DNA of 64,000 nucleotides from Steromphala cineraria. Lineage: Eukaryota > Mollusca > Gastropoda > Trochida > Trochidae. The notes beneath the pieces were generated by a model, which was not told where the DNA came from, ran no database searches, and saw only the letters and a list, made by a program, of their open reading frames with translations. Position numbers and translations under genes: made by a program. Of this stretch, positions 54,728 to 64,000 are shown piece by piece. The stretch is taken from positions 32,131,950 through 32,195,949 of the forward strand of contig OU744728.1 in NCBI GenBank assembly GCA_916613615.1, in the 5' to 3' direction. How positions within the stretch are numbered: position 1 is the stretch's first letter; each line of letters opens with the position of its first letter.

Positions 54728-55460
54728 CCTAGAGGTGACCCCAGGGACAAAATAACACTTTCTTGAAATCAATTTCTGTCGATCGGTATTGGTTCCGGGG
54801 ACCATTAGCAACAACTTCTGCTAGTTTTTAATCAGAAATTTGAAGTTGACCTTTTTTGTCTAAAATGCCTGCAAAACACTGCATAACCTTATAAGCACCC
54901 CACCCCTAGAGGTGACCCCAGGGGCAAAATAACACTTTCATGAAATCAATTTCTATCGATCGTTATTGGTTCCGGGGACCATTAGCAACAACTTCTGCTA
55001 GTTTTTAATCAGAAATTCGAAGTTGACCTTTTTAGTCCAAAATGCCTGGAAAACACTGCATAACCTTATAAGCACCCAAACCCTAGAGGTGACCCCAGGG
55101 GCAAAATTACACTTTCTTGAAATCAATTTCTGTCCATCGGTATTGGTTCCGGGGACCATTAGCAACAACTTCTGCTAGTTTTTAATCAGAAATTCGAGGT
55201 TGACCTTTTTAGTCCAAAATGCCTGGAAAACACTGCATAACCTTATAAGCACCCCGAACCCTAGAGGTGACCCCAGGGGCAAAATAACACTTTCTTCAAA
55301 TCAATTTCTGTCGATCGGTATTGGTTCCGGGGACCATTAGCAACAACTTCTGCTAGTTTTTAATCAGAAATTCGAGGTTGACCTTTTTAGTCCAAAATGC
55401 TTGGAAAACACTGCATAACCTTATAAGCACCCCACCCCTAGAGGTGACCCCAGGGGCAAA
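54728..55460 (+). repeat. Four-unit block, copy 1 (partner at 57384-58117)
   Basis: Linked markers are gacaaaataac, gtctaaaatgcctgc, ctttcatg with atcgatcgtt, cacccaaaccc, accccgaacc (55251) and atgcttgg. All recur 2656 bp downstream (15 units plus one base). The match stops where ttggattg follows here but ttgaaatc follows in the partner. Confidence 0.85.
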
Positions 55461-55549
55461 ATAACACTTTCTTGGATTGAATTTCTGTCGATCGGTATTG
55501 GTTCCGGGGACCATTAGCAACAACTTCTGCTAGTTTTTAATCAGAAATT

Positions 55550-57020
55550 CGAAGTTGACCTTTTTAGTCCAAAATGCCTGGAAAACACTGCATAACCTTA
55601 TAAGCACCCCACCCCTAGAGGTGACCCCAGGGGCAAAATAACACTCTCATGAAATCAATTTCTGTCGATCGGTTTTGGTTCCGGGGACCATTAGCATTAA
55701 CTTCTGCTAGTTTTCAATCAGAAATTCGAAGTTGACCTTTTTAGTCCAAAATGCCTGGAAAACACTGCATAACCTTATAAGCACCCCACCCCTAGAGGTG
55801 ACCCCAGGGGCAAAATAACACTTTCTTGAAATCAATTTCTGTCGATCGGTATTGGTTCCGGGGACCATTAGCAACAACTTCTGCTAGTTTTTAATCAGAA
55901 ATTCGAGGTTGACCTTTTTAGTCCAAAATGCCTGGAAAACACTGCATAACCTTATAAGCAACCAAACCCTAGAGGTGACCCCAGGGGCAAACTAACACTT
56001 TCTTGAAATCAATTTCTGTCGATCGGTATTGGTTCCGGGGACCATTAGCAACAACTTCTGCTAGTTTTTAATCAGAAATTCGAAGTTGACCTTTTTAGTC
56101 CAAAATGCCTGGAAAACACTGCATAACCTTATAAGCACCCCACCCCTAGAGGTGACCCTAGGGGCAAAATAACACTCTCATGAAATCAATTTCTGTTGAT
56201 CGGTATTGGTTCCGGGGACCATTAGCAACGACTTCTGCTAGTTTTTAATCAGAATTTTGAAGTTGACCTTTTTAGTCCAAAATGCCTGGAAAACACTGCA
56301 TAACCTTATAAGCACCCCACCCCTAGAGGTGACCCCAGGGGCAAAATAACACTCTCATGAAATCAATTTCTGTCGATCGGTTTTGGTTCCGGGGACCATT
56401 AGCATTAACTTCTGCTAGTTTTCAATCAGAAATTTGAAGTTGACCTTTTTAGTCCAAAATGCCTGGAAAACACTGCATAACCTTATAAGCACCCCACCCC
56501 TAGAGGTGACCCCAGGGGCAAAATAACACTTTCTTGAAATCAATTTCTGTCGATCGGTATTGGTTCCGGGGACCATTAGCAACAACTTCTGCTAGTTTTT
56601 AATCAGAAATTCGAGGTTGACCTTTTTAGTCCAAAATGCCTGGAAAACACTGCATAACCTTATAAGCAACCAAACCCTAGAGGTGACCCCAGGGGCAAAC
56701 TAACACTTTCTTGAAATCAATTTCTGTCGATCGGTATTGGTTCCGGGGACCATTAGCAACAACTTCTGCTAGTTTTTAATCAGAAATTCGAAGTTGACCT
56801 TTTTAGTCCAAAATGCCTGGAAAACACTGCATAACCTTATAAGCACCCCACCCCTAGAGGTGACCCTAGGGGCAAAATAACACTCTCATGAAATCAATTT
56901 CTGTTGATCGGTATTGGTTCCGGGGACCATTAGCAACGACTTCTGCTAGTTTTTAATCAGAATTTTGAAGTTGACCTTTTTAGTCCAAAATGCCTGGAAA
57001 ACACTGCATAACCTTATAAG
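55550..57020 (+). repeat. Four-unit tandem duplication (period 708 bp)
   Basis: Markers ggttttgg with gcattaac (ggtttt at 55671 and 56379), ttttcaatc, gcaaccaaac with aactaac, and ctctcatg with gttgatcgg followed by aacgact (56227 and 56935) recur exactly 708 bp apart. One difference noticed: ttcgaag near 55725 and tttgaag near 56433. Confidence 0.88.
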
Positions 57021-57383
57021 CACCCCATCCCTAGAGGTGACCCCAGGGGCAAAAAAACACTTTCTTGAAATCAATTTCTGTCGATCGGTATTGGTTCCGG
57101 GGACCATTAGCAACAACTTCTGCTAGTTTTTAATCAGAAATTGGAAGTTGACCTTTTTAGTCCAAAATGCCTGGAAAACACTGCATAACCTTATAAGCAC
57201 CCCACCCCTAGAGGTGAACCTAGGGGCAAAATAACACTTTCTTGAAATCAATTTCTGTCGATCGGTATTGGTTCCCGGGACCATTAGCAACAACTTCTGC
57301 TAGTTTTCAATCAGAAATTTGAAGTTGACCTTTTTAGTCCAACATGCCTGGAAAACCCTGCATAACCTTATAAGCACCCCATC

Positions 57384-58117
57384 CCTAGAGGTGACCCCAG
57401 GGACAAAATAACACTTTCTTGAAATCAATTTCTGTCGATCGGTATTGGTTCCGGGGACCATTAGCAACAACTTCTGCTAGTTTTTAATCAGAAATTTGAA
57501 GTTGACCTTTTTAGTCTAAAATGCCTGCAAAACACTGCATAACCTTATAAGCACCCCACCCCTAGAGGTGACCCCAGGGGCAAAATAACACTTTCATGAA
57601 ATCAATTTATATCGATCGTTATTGGTTCCGGGGACCATTAGCAACAACTTCTGCTAGTTTTTAATCAGAAATTCGAAGTTGACCTTTTTAGTCCAAAATG
57701 CCTGGAAAACACTGCATAACCTTATAAGCACCCAAACCCTAGAGGTGACCCCAGGGGCAAAATTACACTTTCTTGAAATCAATTTCTGTCGATCGGTATT
57801 GGTTCCGGGGACCATTAGCAACAACTTCTGCTAGTTTTTAATCAGAAATTCGAGGTTGACCTTTTTAGTCCAAAATGCCTGGAAAACACTGCATAACCTT
57901 ATAAGCACCCCGAACCCTAGAGGTGACCCCAGGGGCAAAATAACACTTTCTTCAAATCAATTTCTGTCGATCGGTATTGGTTCCGGGGACCATTAGCAAC
58001 AACTTCTGCTAGTTTTTAATCAGAAATTCGAGGTTGACCTTTTTAGTCCAAAATGCTTGGAAAACACTGCATAACCTTATAAGCACCCCACCCCTAGAGG
58101 TGACCCCAGGGGCAAAA
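57384..58117 (+). repeat. Four-unit block, copy 2
   Basis: Partner of 54728-55460, with accccgaacc at 57907. It has its own change, tttatatcg for tttctatcg, near 57606. The non-tandem spacing shows that other blocks were inserted or amplified between the copies (the 708-bp tandem at 55.5-57.0 kb lies there). Confidence 0.85.
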
Positions 58118-58503
58118 TTACACTTTCTTGAAATCAATTTCTGTCGATCGGTATTGGTTCCGGGGACCATTAGCAACAACTTCTGCTAGTTTTTAATCAG
58201 AAATTCGAAGTTGACCTTTTTAGTCCAAAATGCCTGGAAAACACTGCATAACCTTATAAGCACCCCACCCCTAGAGGTGACCCCAGGGGCAAAATAACAC
58301 TCTCATGAAATCAATTTCTGTCGATCGGTTTTGGTTCTGGGGACCATTAGCATTAACTTCTGCTAGTTTTTAATCAGAAATTCGAAGTTGACCTTTTTAG
58401 TCCAAAATGCCTGGAAAACACTGCATAACCTTATAAGCACCCCACCCCTAGAGGTGACCCCAGGGGCAAAATAACACTCTCATGAAATCAATTTCTGTCG
58501 ATC

Positions 58504-60273
58504 GGTTTTGGTTCCGGGGACCATTAGCATTAACTTCTGCTAGTTTTCAATCAGAAATTTGAAGTTGACCTTTTTAGTCCAAAATGCCTGGAAAACACTG
58601 CATAACCTTATAAGCACCCCACCCCTAGAGGTGACCCCAGGGGCAAAATAACACTTTCTTGAAATCAATTTCTGTCGATCGGTATTGGTTCCGGGGACCA
58701 TTAGCAACAACTTCTGCTAGTTTTTAATCAGAAATTCGAGGTTGACCTTTTTAGTCCAAAATGCCTGGAAAACACTGCATAACCTTATAAGCAACCAAAC
58801 CCTAGAGGTGACCCCAGGGGCAAACTAACACTTTCTTGAAATCAATTTCTGTCGATCGGTATTGGTTCCGGGGACCATTAGCAACAACTTCTGCTACTTT
58901 TTAATCAGAAATTCGAGGTTGACCTTTTTAGTCCAAAATGCCTGGAAAACACTGCATAACCTTATAAGCACCCCACCCCTAGAGGTGACCCCAGGGGCAA
59001 AATAACACTTTCTTGAAATCAATTTCTGTCGATCGGTATTGGTTCCGGGGACCATTAGCAACAACTTCTGCTAGTTTTTAATCAGAAATTCGAAGTTGAC
59101 CTTTTTAGTCCAAAATGCCTGGAAAACACTGCATAACCTTATAAGCACCCCACCCCTAGAGGTGACCCTAGGGGCAAAATAACACTCTCATGAAATCAAT
59201 TTCTGTTGATCGGTATTGGTTCCCGGGACCATTAGCAACAACTTCTGCTACTTTTTAATCAGAAATTCGAGGTTGACCTTTTTAGTCCAAAATGCCTGGA
59301 AAACACTGCATAACCTTATAAGCACCCCACCCCTAGAGGTGACCCCAGGGGCAAAATAACACTTTCTTGAAATCAATTTCTGTCGATCGGTATTGGTTCC
59401 GGGGACCATTAGCAACAACTTCTGCTAGTTTTTAATCAGAAATTCGAAGTTGACCTTTTTAGTCCAAAATGCCTGGAAAACACTGCATAACCTTATAAGC
59501 ACCCAACCCCTAGAGGTGAAGCCAGGGGCAAAATAACACTTTCTTGAAATCAATTTCTGTCGATCGGTATTGGTTCCGGGGACCATTAGCAACAACTTCT
59601 GCTAGTTTTTAATCAGAAATTTGAAGTTGACCTTTTTAGTCCAACATGCCTGGAAAACCCTGCATAACCTTATAAGCACCCCACTCCTAGAGGTGAAGCC
59701 AGGGGCAAAATAACACTTTCTTGAAATCAATTTCTGTCGATCGGTATTGGTTCCGGGGACCATTAGCAACAACTTCTGCTAGTTTTTAATCAGAAATTCG
59801 AAGTTGACCATTTTAGTCCAAAATCCCTGGAAAACACTGCATAACCTGATAAGCAACCCACCCCTAGAGGTGACCCCAGGGGCAAAATAACACTTTCTTG
59901 AAATCAATTTCTGTCGATCGGTATTGGTTCCGGGGACCATTAGCAACAACTTCTGCTAGTTTTTAATCAGAAATTCGAGGTTGACCTTTTTAGTCCAAAA
60001 TGCCTGGATAACACTGCATAACCTTATAAGCACCCCACCCCTAGAGGTGACCCCAGGGGCAAAATAACACTTTCTTCAAATCAATTTCTGTCGATCGGTA
60101 TTGGTTCCGGGGACCATTAGCAACAACTTCTGCTAGTTTTTAATCAGAAATTCGAAGTTGACCTTTTTAGTCCAAAATGCCTGGAAAACACTGCATAACC
60201 TTATAAGCACCCCACCCCTAGAGGTGACCCCAGGGGCAAAATAACACTCTCATGAAATCAATTTCTGTCGATC
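58504..60273 (+). repeat. Higher-order repeat copy 1 (10 units, 1770 bp)
   Basis: Unit order by marker: ggttttgg/gcattaac/ttttcaatc; plain; gcaaccaaac with aactaac and gctac; plain; ccctagg with ctctcatg and ttcccggg; a second gctac unit; cacccaacccc with gaagcc; caacatgcc with ccctgc and a second gaagcc; gaccattttag with aaatccctgg; gataagcaaccc with tggataac; ttcaaatc. The same order follows twice more. Lengths are measured from one ggtttt to the next. Confidence 0.9.
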
Positions 60274-61866
60274 GGTTTTGGTTCCGGGGACCATTAGCAT
60301 TAACTTCTGCTAGTTTTCAATCAGAAATTTGAAGTTGACCTTTTTAGTCCAAAATGCCTGGAAAACACTGCATAACCTTATAAGCACCCCACCCCTAGAG
60401 GTGACCCCAGGGGCAAAATAACACTTTCTTGAAATCAATTTCTGTCGATCGGTATTGGTTCCGGGGACCATTAGCAACAACTTCTGCTAGTTTTTAATCA
60501 GAAATTCGAGGTTGACCTTTTTAGTCCAAAATGCCTGGAAAACACTGCATAACCTTATAAGCAACCAAACCCTAGAGGTGACCCCAGGGGCAAACTAACA
60601 CTTTCTTGAAATCAATTTCTGTCGATCGGTATTGGTTCCGGGGACCATTAGCAACAACTTCTGCTACTTTTTAATCAGAAATTCGAGGTTGACCTTTTTA
60701 GTCCAAAATGCCTGGAAAACACTGCATAACCTTATAAGCACCCCACCCCTAGAGGTGACCCCAGGGGCAAAATAACACTTTCTTGAAATCAATTTCTGTC
60801 GATCGGTATTGGTTCCGGGGACCATTAGCAACAACTTCTGCTAGTTTTTAATCAGAAATTCGAAGTTGACCTTTTTAGTCCAAAATGCCTGGAAAACACT
60901 GCATAACCTTATAAGCACCCCACCCCTAGAGGTGACCCTAGGGGCAAAATAACACTCTCATGAAATCAATTTCTGTTGATCGGTATTGGTTCCCGGGACC
61001 ATTAGCAACAACTTCTGCTACTTTTTAATCAGAAATTCGAGGTTGACCTTTTTAGTCCAAAATGCCTGGAAAACACTGCATAACCTTATAAGCACCCAAC
61101 CCCTAGAGGTGAAGCCAGGGGCAAAATAACACTTTCTTGAAATCAATTTCTGTCGATCGGTATTGGTTCCGGGGACCATTAGCAACAACTTCTGCTAGTT
61201 TTTAATCAGAAATTTGAAGTTGACCTTTTTAGTCCAACATGCCTGGAAAACCCTGCATAACCTTATAAGCACCCCACTCCTAGAGGTGAAGCCAGGGGCA
61301 AAATAACACTTTCTTGAAATCAATTTCTGTCGATCGGTATTGGTTCCGGGGACCATTAGCAACAACTTCTGCTAGTTTTTAATCAGAAATTCGAAGTTGA
61401 CCATTTTAGTCCAAAATCCCTGGAAAACACTGCATAACCTGATAAGCAACCCACCCCTAGAGGTGACCCCAGGGGCAAAATAACACTTTCTTCAAATCAA
61501 TTTCTGTCGATCGGTATTGGTTCCGGGGACCATTAGCAACAACTTCTGCTAGTTTTTAATCAGAAATTCGAGGTTGACCTTTTTAGTCCAAAATGCCTGG
61601 ATAACACTGCATAACCTTATAAGCACCCCACCCCTAGAGGTGACCCCAGGGGCAAAATAACACTTTCTTCAAATCAATTTCTGTCGATCGGTATTGGTTC
61701 CGGGGACCATTAGCAACAACTTCTGCTAGTTTTTAATCAGAAATTCGAAGTTGACCTTTTTAGTCCAAAATGCCTGGAAAACACTGCATAACCTTATAAG
61801 CACCCCACCCCTAGAGGTGACCCCAGGGGCAAAATAACACTCTCATGAAATCAATTTCTGTCGATC
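60274..61866 (+). repeat. Higher-order repeat copy 2 (9 units, 1593 bp)
   Basis: Same unit order as copy 1, but the plain unit between the ttcccggg/gctac unit and the first gaagcc unit (about 59330-59500 in copy 1) is absent, which shortens the copy by exactly 177 bp. The gataagcaaccc unit has gained ttcaaatc here (near 61492). Confidence 0.9.
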
Positions 61867-63814
61867 GGTTTTGGTTCCGGGGACCATTAGCATTAACTTC
61901 TGCTAGTTTTCAATCAGAAATTTGAAGTTGACCTTTTTAGTCCAAAATGCCTGGAAAACACTGCATAACCTTATAAGCACCCCACCCCTAGAGGTGACCC
62001 CAGGGGCAAAATAACACTTTCTTGAAATCAATTTCTGTCGATCGGTGTTGGTTCCGGGGACCATTAGCAACAACTTCTGCTAGTTTTTAATCAGAAATTC
62101 GAGGTTGACCTTTTTAGTCCAAAATGCCTGGAAAACACTGCATAACCTTATAAGCAACCAAACCCTAGAGGTGACCCCAGGGGCAAACTAACACTTTCTT
62201 GAAATCAATTTCTGTCGATCGGTATTGGTTCCGGGGACCATTAGCAACAACTTCTGCTACTTTTTAATCAGAAATTCGAGGTTGACCTTTTTAGTCCAAA
62301 ATGCCTGGAAAACACTGCATAACCTTATAAGCACCCCACCCCTAGAGGTGACCCCAGGGGCAAAATAACACTTTCTTGAAATCAATTTCTGTCGATCGGT
62401 ATTGGTTCCGGGGACCATTAGCAACAACTTCTGCTAGTTTTTAATCAGAAATTCGAAGTTGACCTTTTTAGTCCAAAATGCCTGGAAAACACTGCATAAC
62501 CTTATAAGCACCCCACCCCTAGAGGTGACCCTAGGGGCAAAATAACACTCTCATGAAATCAATTTCTGTTGATCGGTATTGGTTCCCGGGACCATTAGCA
62601 ACAACTTCTGCTACTTTTTAATCAGAAATTCGAGGTTGACCTTTTTAGTCCAAAATGCCTGGAAAACACTGCATAACCTTATAAGCACCCCACCCCTAGA
62701 GGTGACCCCAGGGGCAAAATAACACTTTCTTGAAATCAATTTCTGTCGATCGGTATTGGTTCCGGGGACCATTAGCAACAACTTCTGCTAGTTTTTAATC
62801 AGAAATTCGAAGTTGACCTTTTTAGTCCAAAATGCCTGGAAAACACTGCATAACCTTATAAGCACCCAACCCCTAGAGGTGAAGCCAGGGGCAAAATAAC
62901 ACTTTCTTGAAATCAATTTCTGTCGATCGGTATTGGTTCCGGGGACCATTAGCAACAACTTCTGCTAGTTTTTAATCAGAAATTTGAAGTTGACCTTTTT
63001 AGTCCAACATGCCTGGAAAACCCTGCATAACCTTATAAGCACCCCACTCCTAGAGGTGAAGCCAGGGGCAAAATAACACTTTCTTGAAATCAATTTCTGT
63101 CGATCGGTATTGGTTCCGGGGACCATTAGCAACAACTTCTGCTAGTTTTTAATCAGAAATTGGAAGTTGACCTTTTTAGTCCAAAATGCCTGTAAAAAAA
63201 CTGCATAACCTAATAAGCACCCCACCCCTAGAGGTGACCCCAAGGGCAAAATTACACTTTCTTGAAATCAATTTCTGTCGATCGGTATTGGTTCCGGGGA
63301 CCATTAGCAACAACTTCTGCTAGTTTTTAATCAGAAATTCGAAGTTGACCATTTTAGTCCAAAATCCCTGGAAAACACTGCATAACCTGATAAGCAACCC
63401 ACCCCTAGAGGTGACCCCAGGGGCAAAATAACACTTTCTTCAAATCAATTTCTGTCGATCGGTATTGGTTCCGGGGACCATTAGCAACAACTTCTGCTAG
63501 TTTTTAATCAGAAATTCGAGGTTGACCTTTTTAGTCCAAAATGCCTGGATAACACTGCATAACCTTATAAGCACCCCACCCCTAGAGGTGACCCCAGGGG
63601 CAAAATAACACTTTCTTGGATTGAATTTCTGTCGATCGGTATTGGTTCCGGGGACCATTAGCAACAACTTCTGCTAGTTTTTAATCAGAAATTCGAAGTT
63701 GACCTTTTTAGTCCAAAATGCCTCGAAAACACTGCATAACCTTATAAGCACCCCACCCCTAGAGGTGACCCCAGGGGCAAAATAACACTCTCATGAAATC
63801 AATTTCTGTCGATC
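61867..63814 (+). repeat. Higher-order repeat copy 3 (11 units, 1948 bp)
   Basis: Same order. It retains the plain unit missing from copy 2 and adds a unit with ttggaag, gtaaaaaaactgc, taataagc and ccaagggc/attacac (about 63165-63280) ahead of the gaccattttag unit. The extra base over 11 x 177 comes from gtaaaaaaactgc. One unit near 63615 carries ttggattg, a variant otherwise typical of 48-55 kb. Confidence 0.9.
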
Positions 63815-64000
63815 GGTTTTGGTTCCGGGGACCATTAGCATTAACTTCTGCTAGTTTTCAATCAGAAATTTGAAGTTGACCTTTTTAGTCCAAAATGCCT
63901 GGAAAACACTGCATAACCTTATAAGCACCCCACCCCTAGAGGTGGCCCCAGGGGCAAAATAACACTTTCTTGAAATCAATTTCTGTCGATCGGTATTGGT
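63815..64000 (+). repeat. Higher-order repeat copy 4 (first unit only, cut by window end)
   Basis: The opening ggttttgg, gcattaac and ttttcaatc markers of the higher-order repeat appear again, followed by one plain unit (with ggtggcccc, a private change near 63940). The rest lies beyond the window. Confidence 0.85.

Larger units (their letters stand above)
40171..64000 (+). repeat. 177-bp satellite array, plus orientation (about 135 units)
   Basis: The plus-orientation array resumes after the small inversion and runs to the window end. It has the same unit and the same consensus as 13807-39709. Variants become more regionally structured here: ctctcatg with gttgatcgg (41.5, 44.7, 47.0, 50.5, 56.2, 56.9, 59.2, 61.0, 62.5 kb), gaagccagg (45.0, 47.3, 50.8, 59.5-63.1 kb), ggttttgg with gcattaac (55.7-63.8 kb) and ttggattg (48.6, 52.1, 53.3, 54.4, 55.5, 63.6 kb). 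These sets define nested duplications and, from 58.5 kb on, a higher-order repeat. No coding gene or insertion was found. The array is still running at the right edge. Confidence 0.97.

Noticed and set aside
13807..64000. Telomere-like aaaccctag and aaaccctaaa strings in the plus array
   Set aside because: They occur once per unit as a variant of the unit's own C-rich tract (caccccacccctag to cacccaaaccctag), not in tandem short repeats. The one aaaccctaaa near 29168 is a single-base change.
1..64000. CENP-B box (TTCG....A..CGGG) within the unit
   Set aside because: The only TTCG contexts in the consensus (ttcgag/ttcgaa and the rare gttcg) are not followed by the required A and CGGG spacing on either strand.
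1..64000. Identification as a named satellite family (Arabidopsis or Brassica centromere repeats, primate alpha satellite)
   Set aside because: The unit length is similar to these, but I recognise no sequence similarity to them. A database search with the unit at 18098-18274 would decide; without it no name is justified.

Overview
The whole 64 kb window is one block of tandem satellite DNA. I see no gene, transposon, RNA gene or unique-sequence island in it. The repeat unit is 177 bp and about 43% GC (76 G+C in a consensus written out by eye), so the window holds roughly 360 head-to-tail copies. Pure satellite of this length, with a near-nucleosome-sized unit and nested block duplications, points to a eukaryotic chromosome: centromeric, pericentromeric or other constitutive heterochromatin. 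I do not recognise the family and cannot name the organism. Both edges of the window cut through the array, so it continues on either side.

Strand convention used here: '+' means the unit reads ccggggaccattagc... left to right, and '-' means its reverse complement. Layout: (1) 1-13806, about 78 units in '-' orientation. (2) 13806/13807, a clean strand switch at the centre of a very large imperfect palindrome with a 44-bp asymmetric centre. (3) 13807-39709, about 146 units in '+' orientation. (4) 39714-40170, a 457-bp stretch (2.6 units) flipped back to '-', flanked by a perfect 65-bp inverted repeat, a few filler bases and a 2-bp microhomology. (5) 40171-64000, about 135 units in '+' orientation.

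There is a second layer of organisation. Shared private variants show that blocks of 3, 4, 6, 7, 9, 10, 13, 15, 16, 20 and 21 units have been copied, mostly in tandem and at near-exact multiples of 177 bp. The clearest are a 13-mer (2301 bp) at 35.3-39.6 kb, a 21-mer (3717 bp) at 28.0-35.1 kb that has since lost two single units from its second copy, a 20-mer (3541 bp) at 46.3-52.9 kb, and a higher-order repeat at 58.5-64 kb whose successive copies hold 10, 9 and 11 units. The two sides of the 13.8-kb strand switch carry different variant sets, so each side appears to have been homogenised on its own. The 457-bp flipped piece carries variants of the '+' array around it, which makes it a local inversion.

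The unit length is a multiple of three (59 codons), so short reading frames of 60-115 codons appear on both strands wherever variants remove the usual stops. I treat these as by-products of the repeat, not genes. I found no undescribed gene system. The most interesting objects are the two strand switches, above all the small inversion, and the variable-length higher-order repeat.
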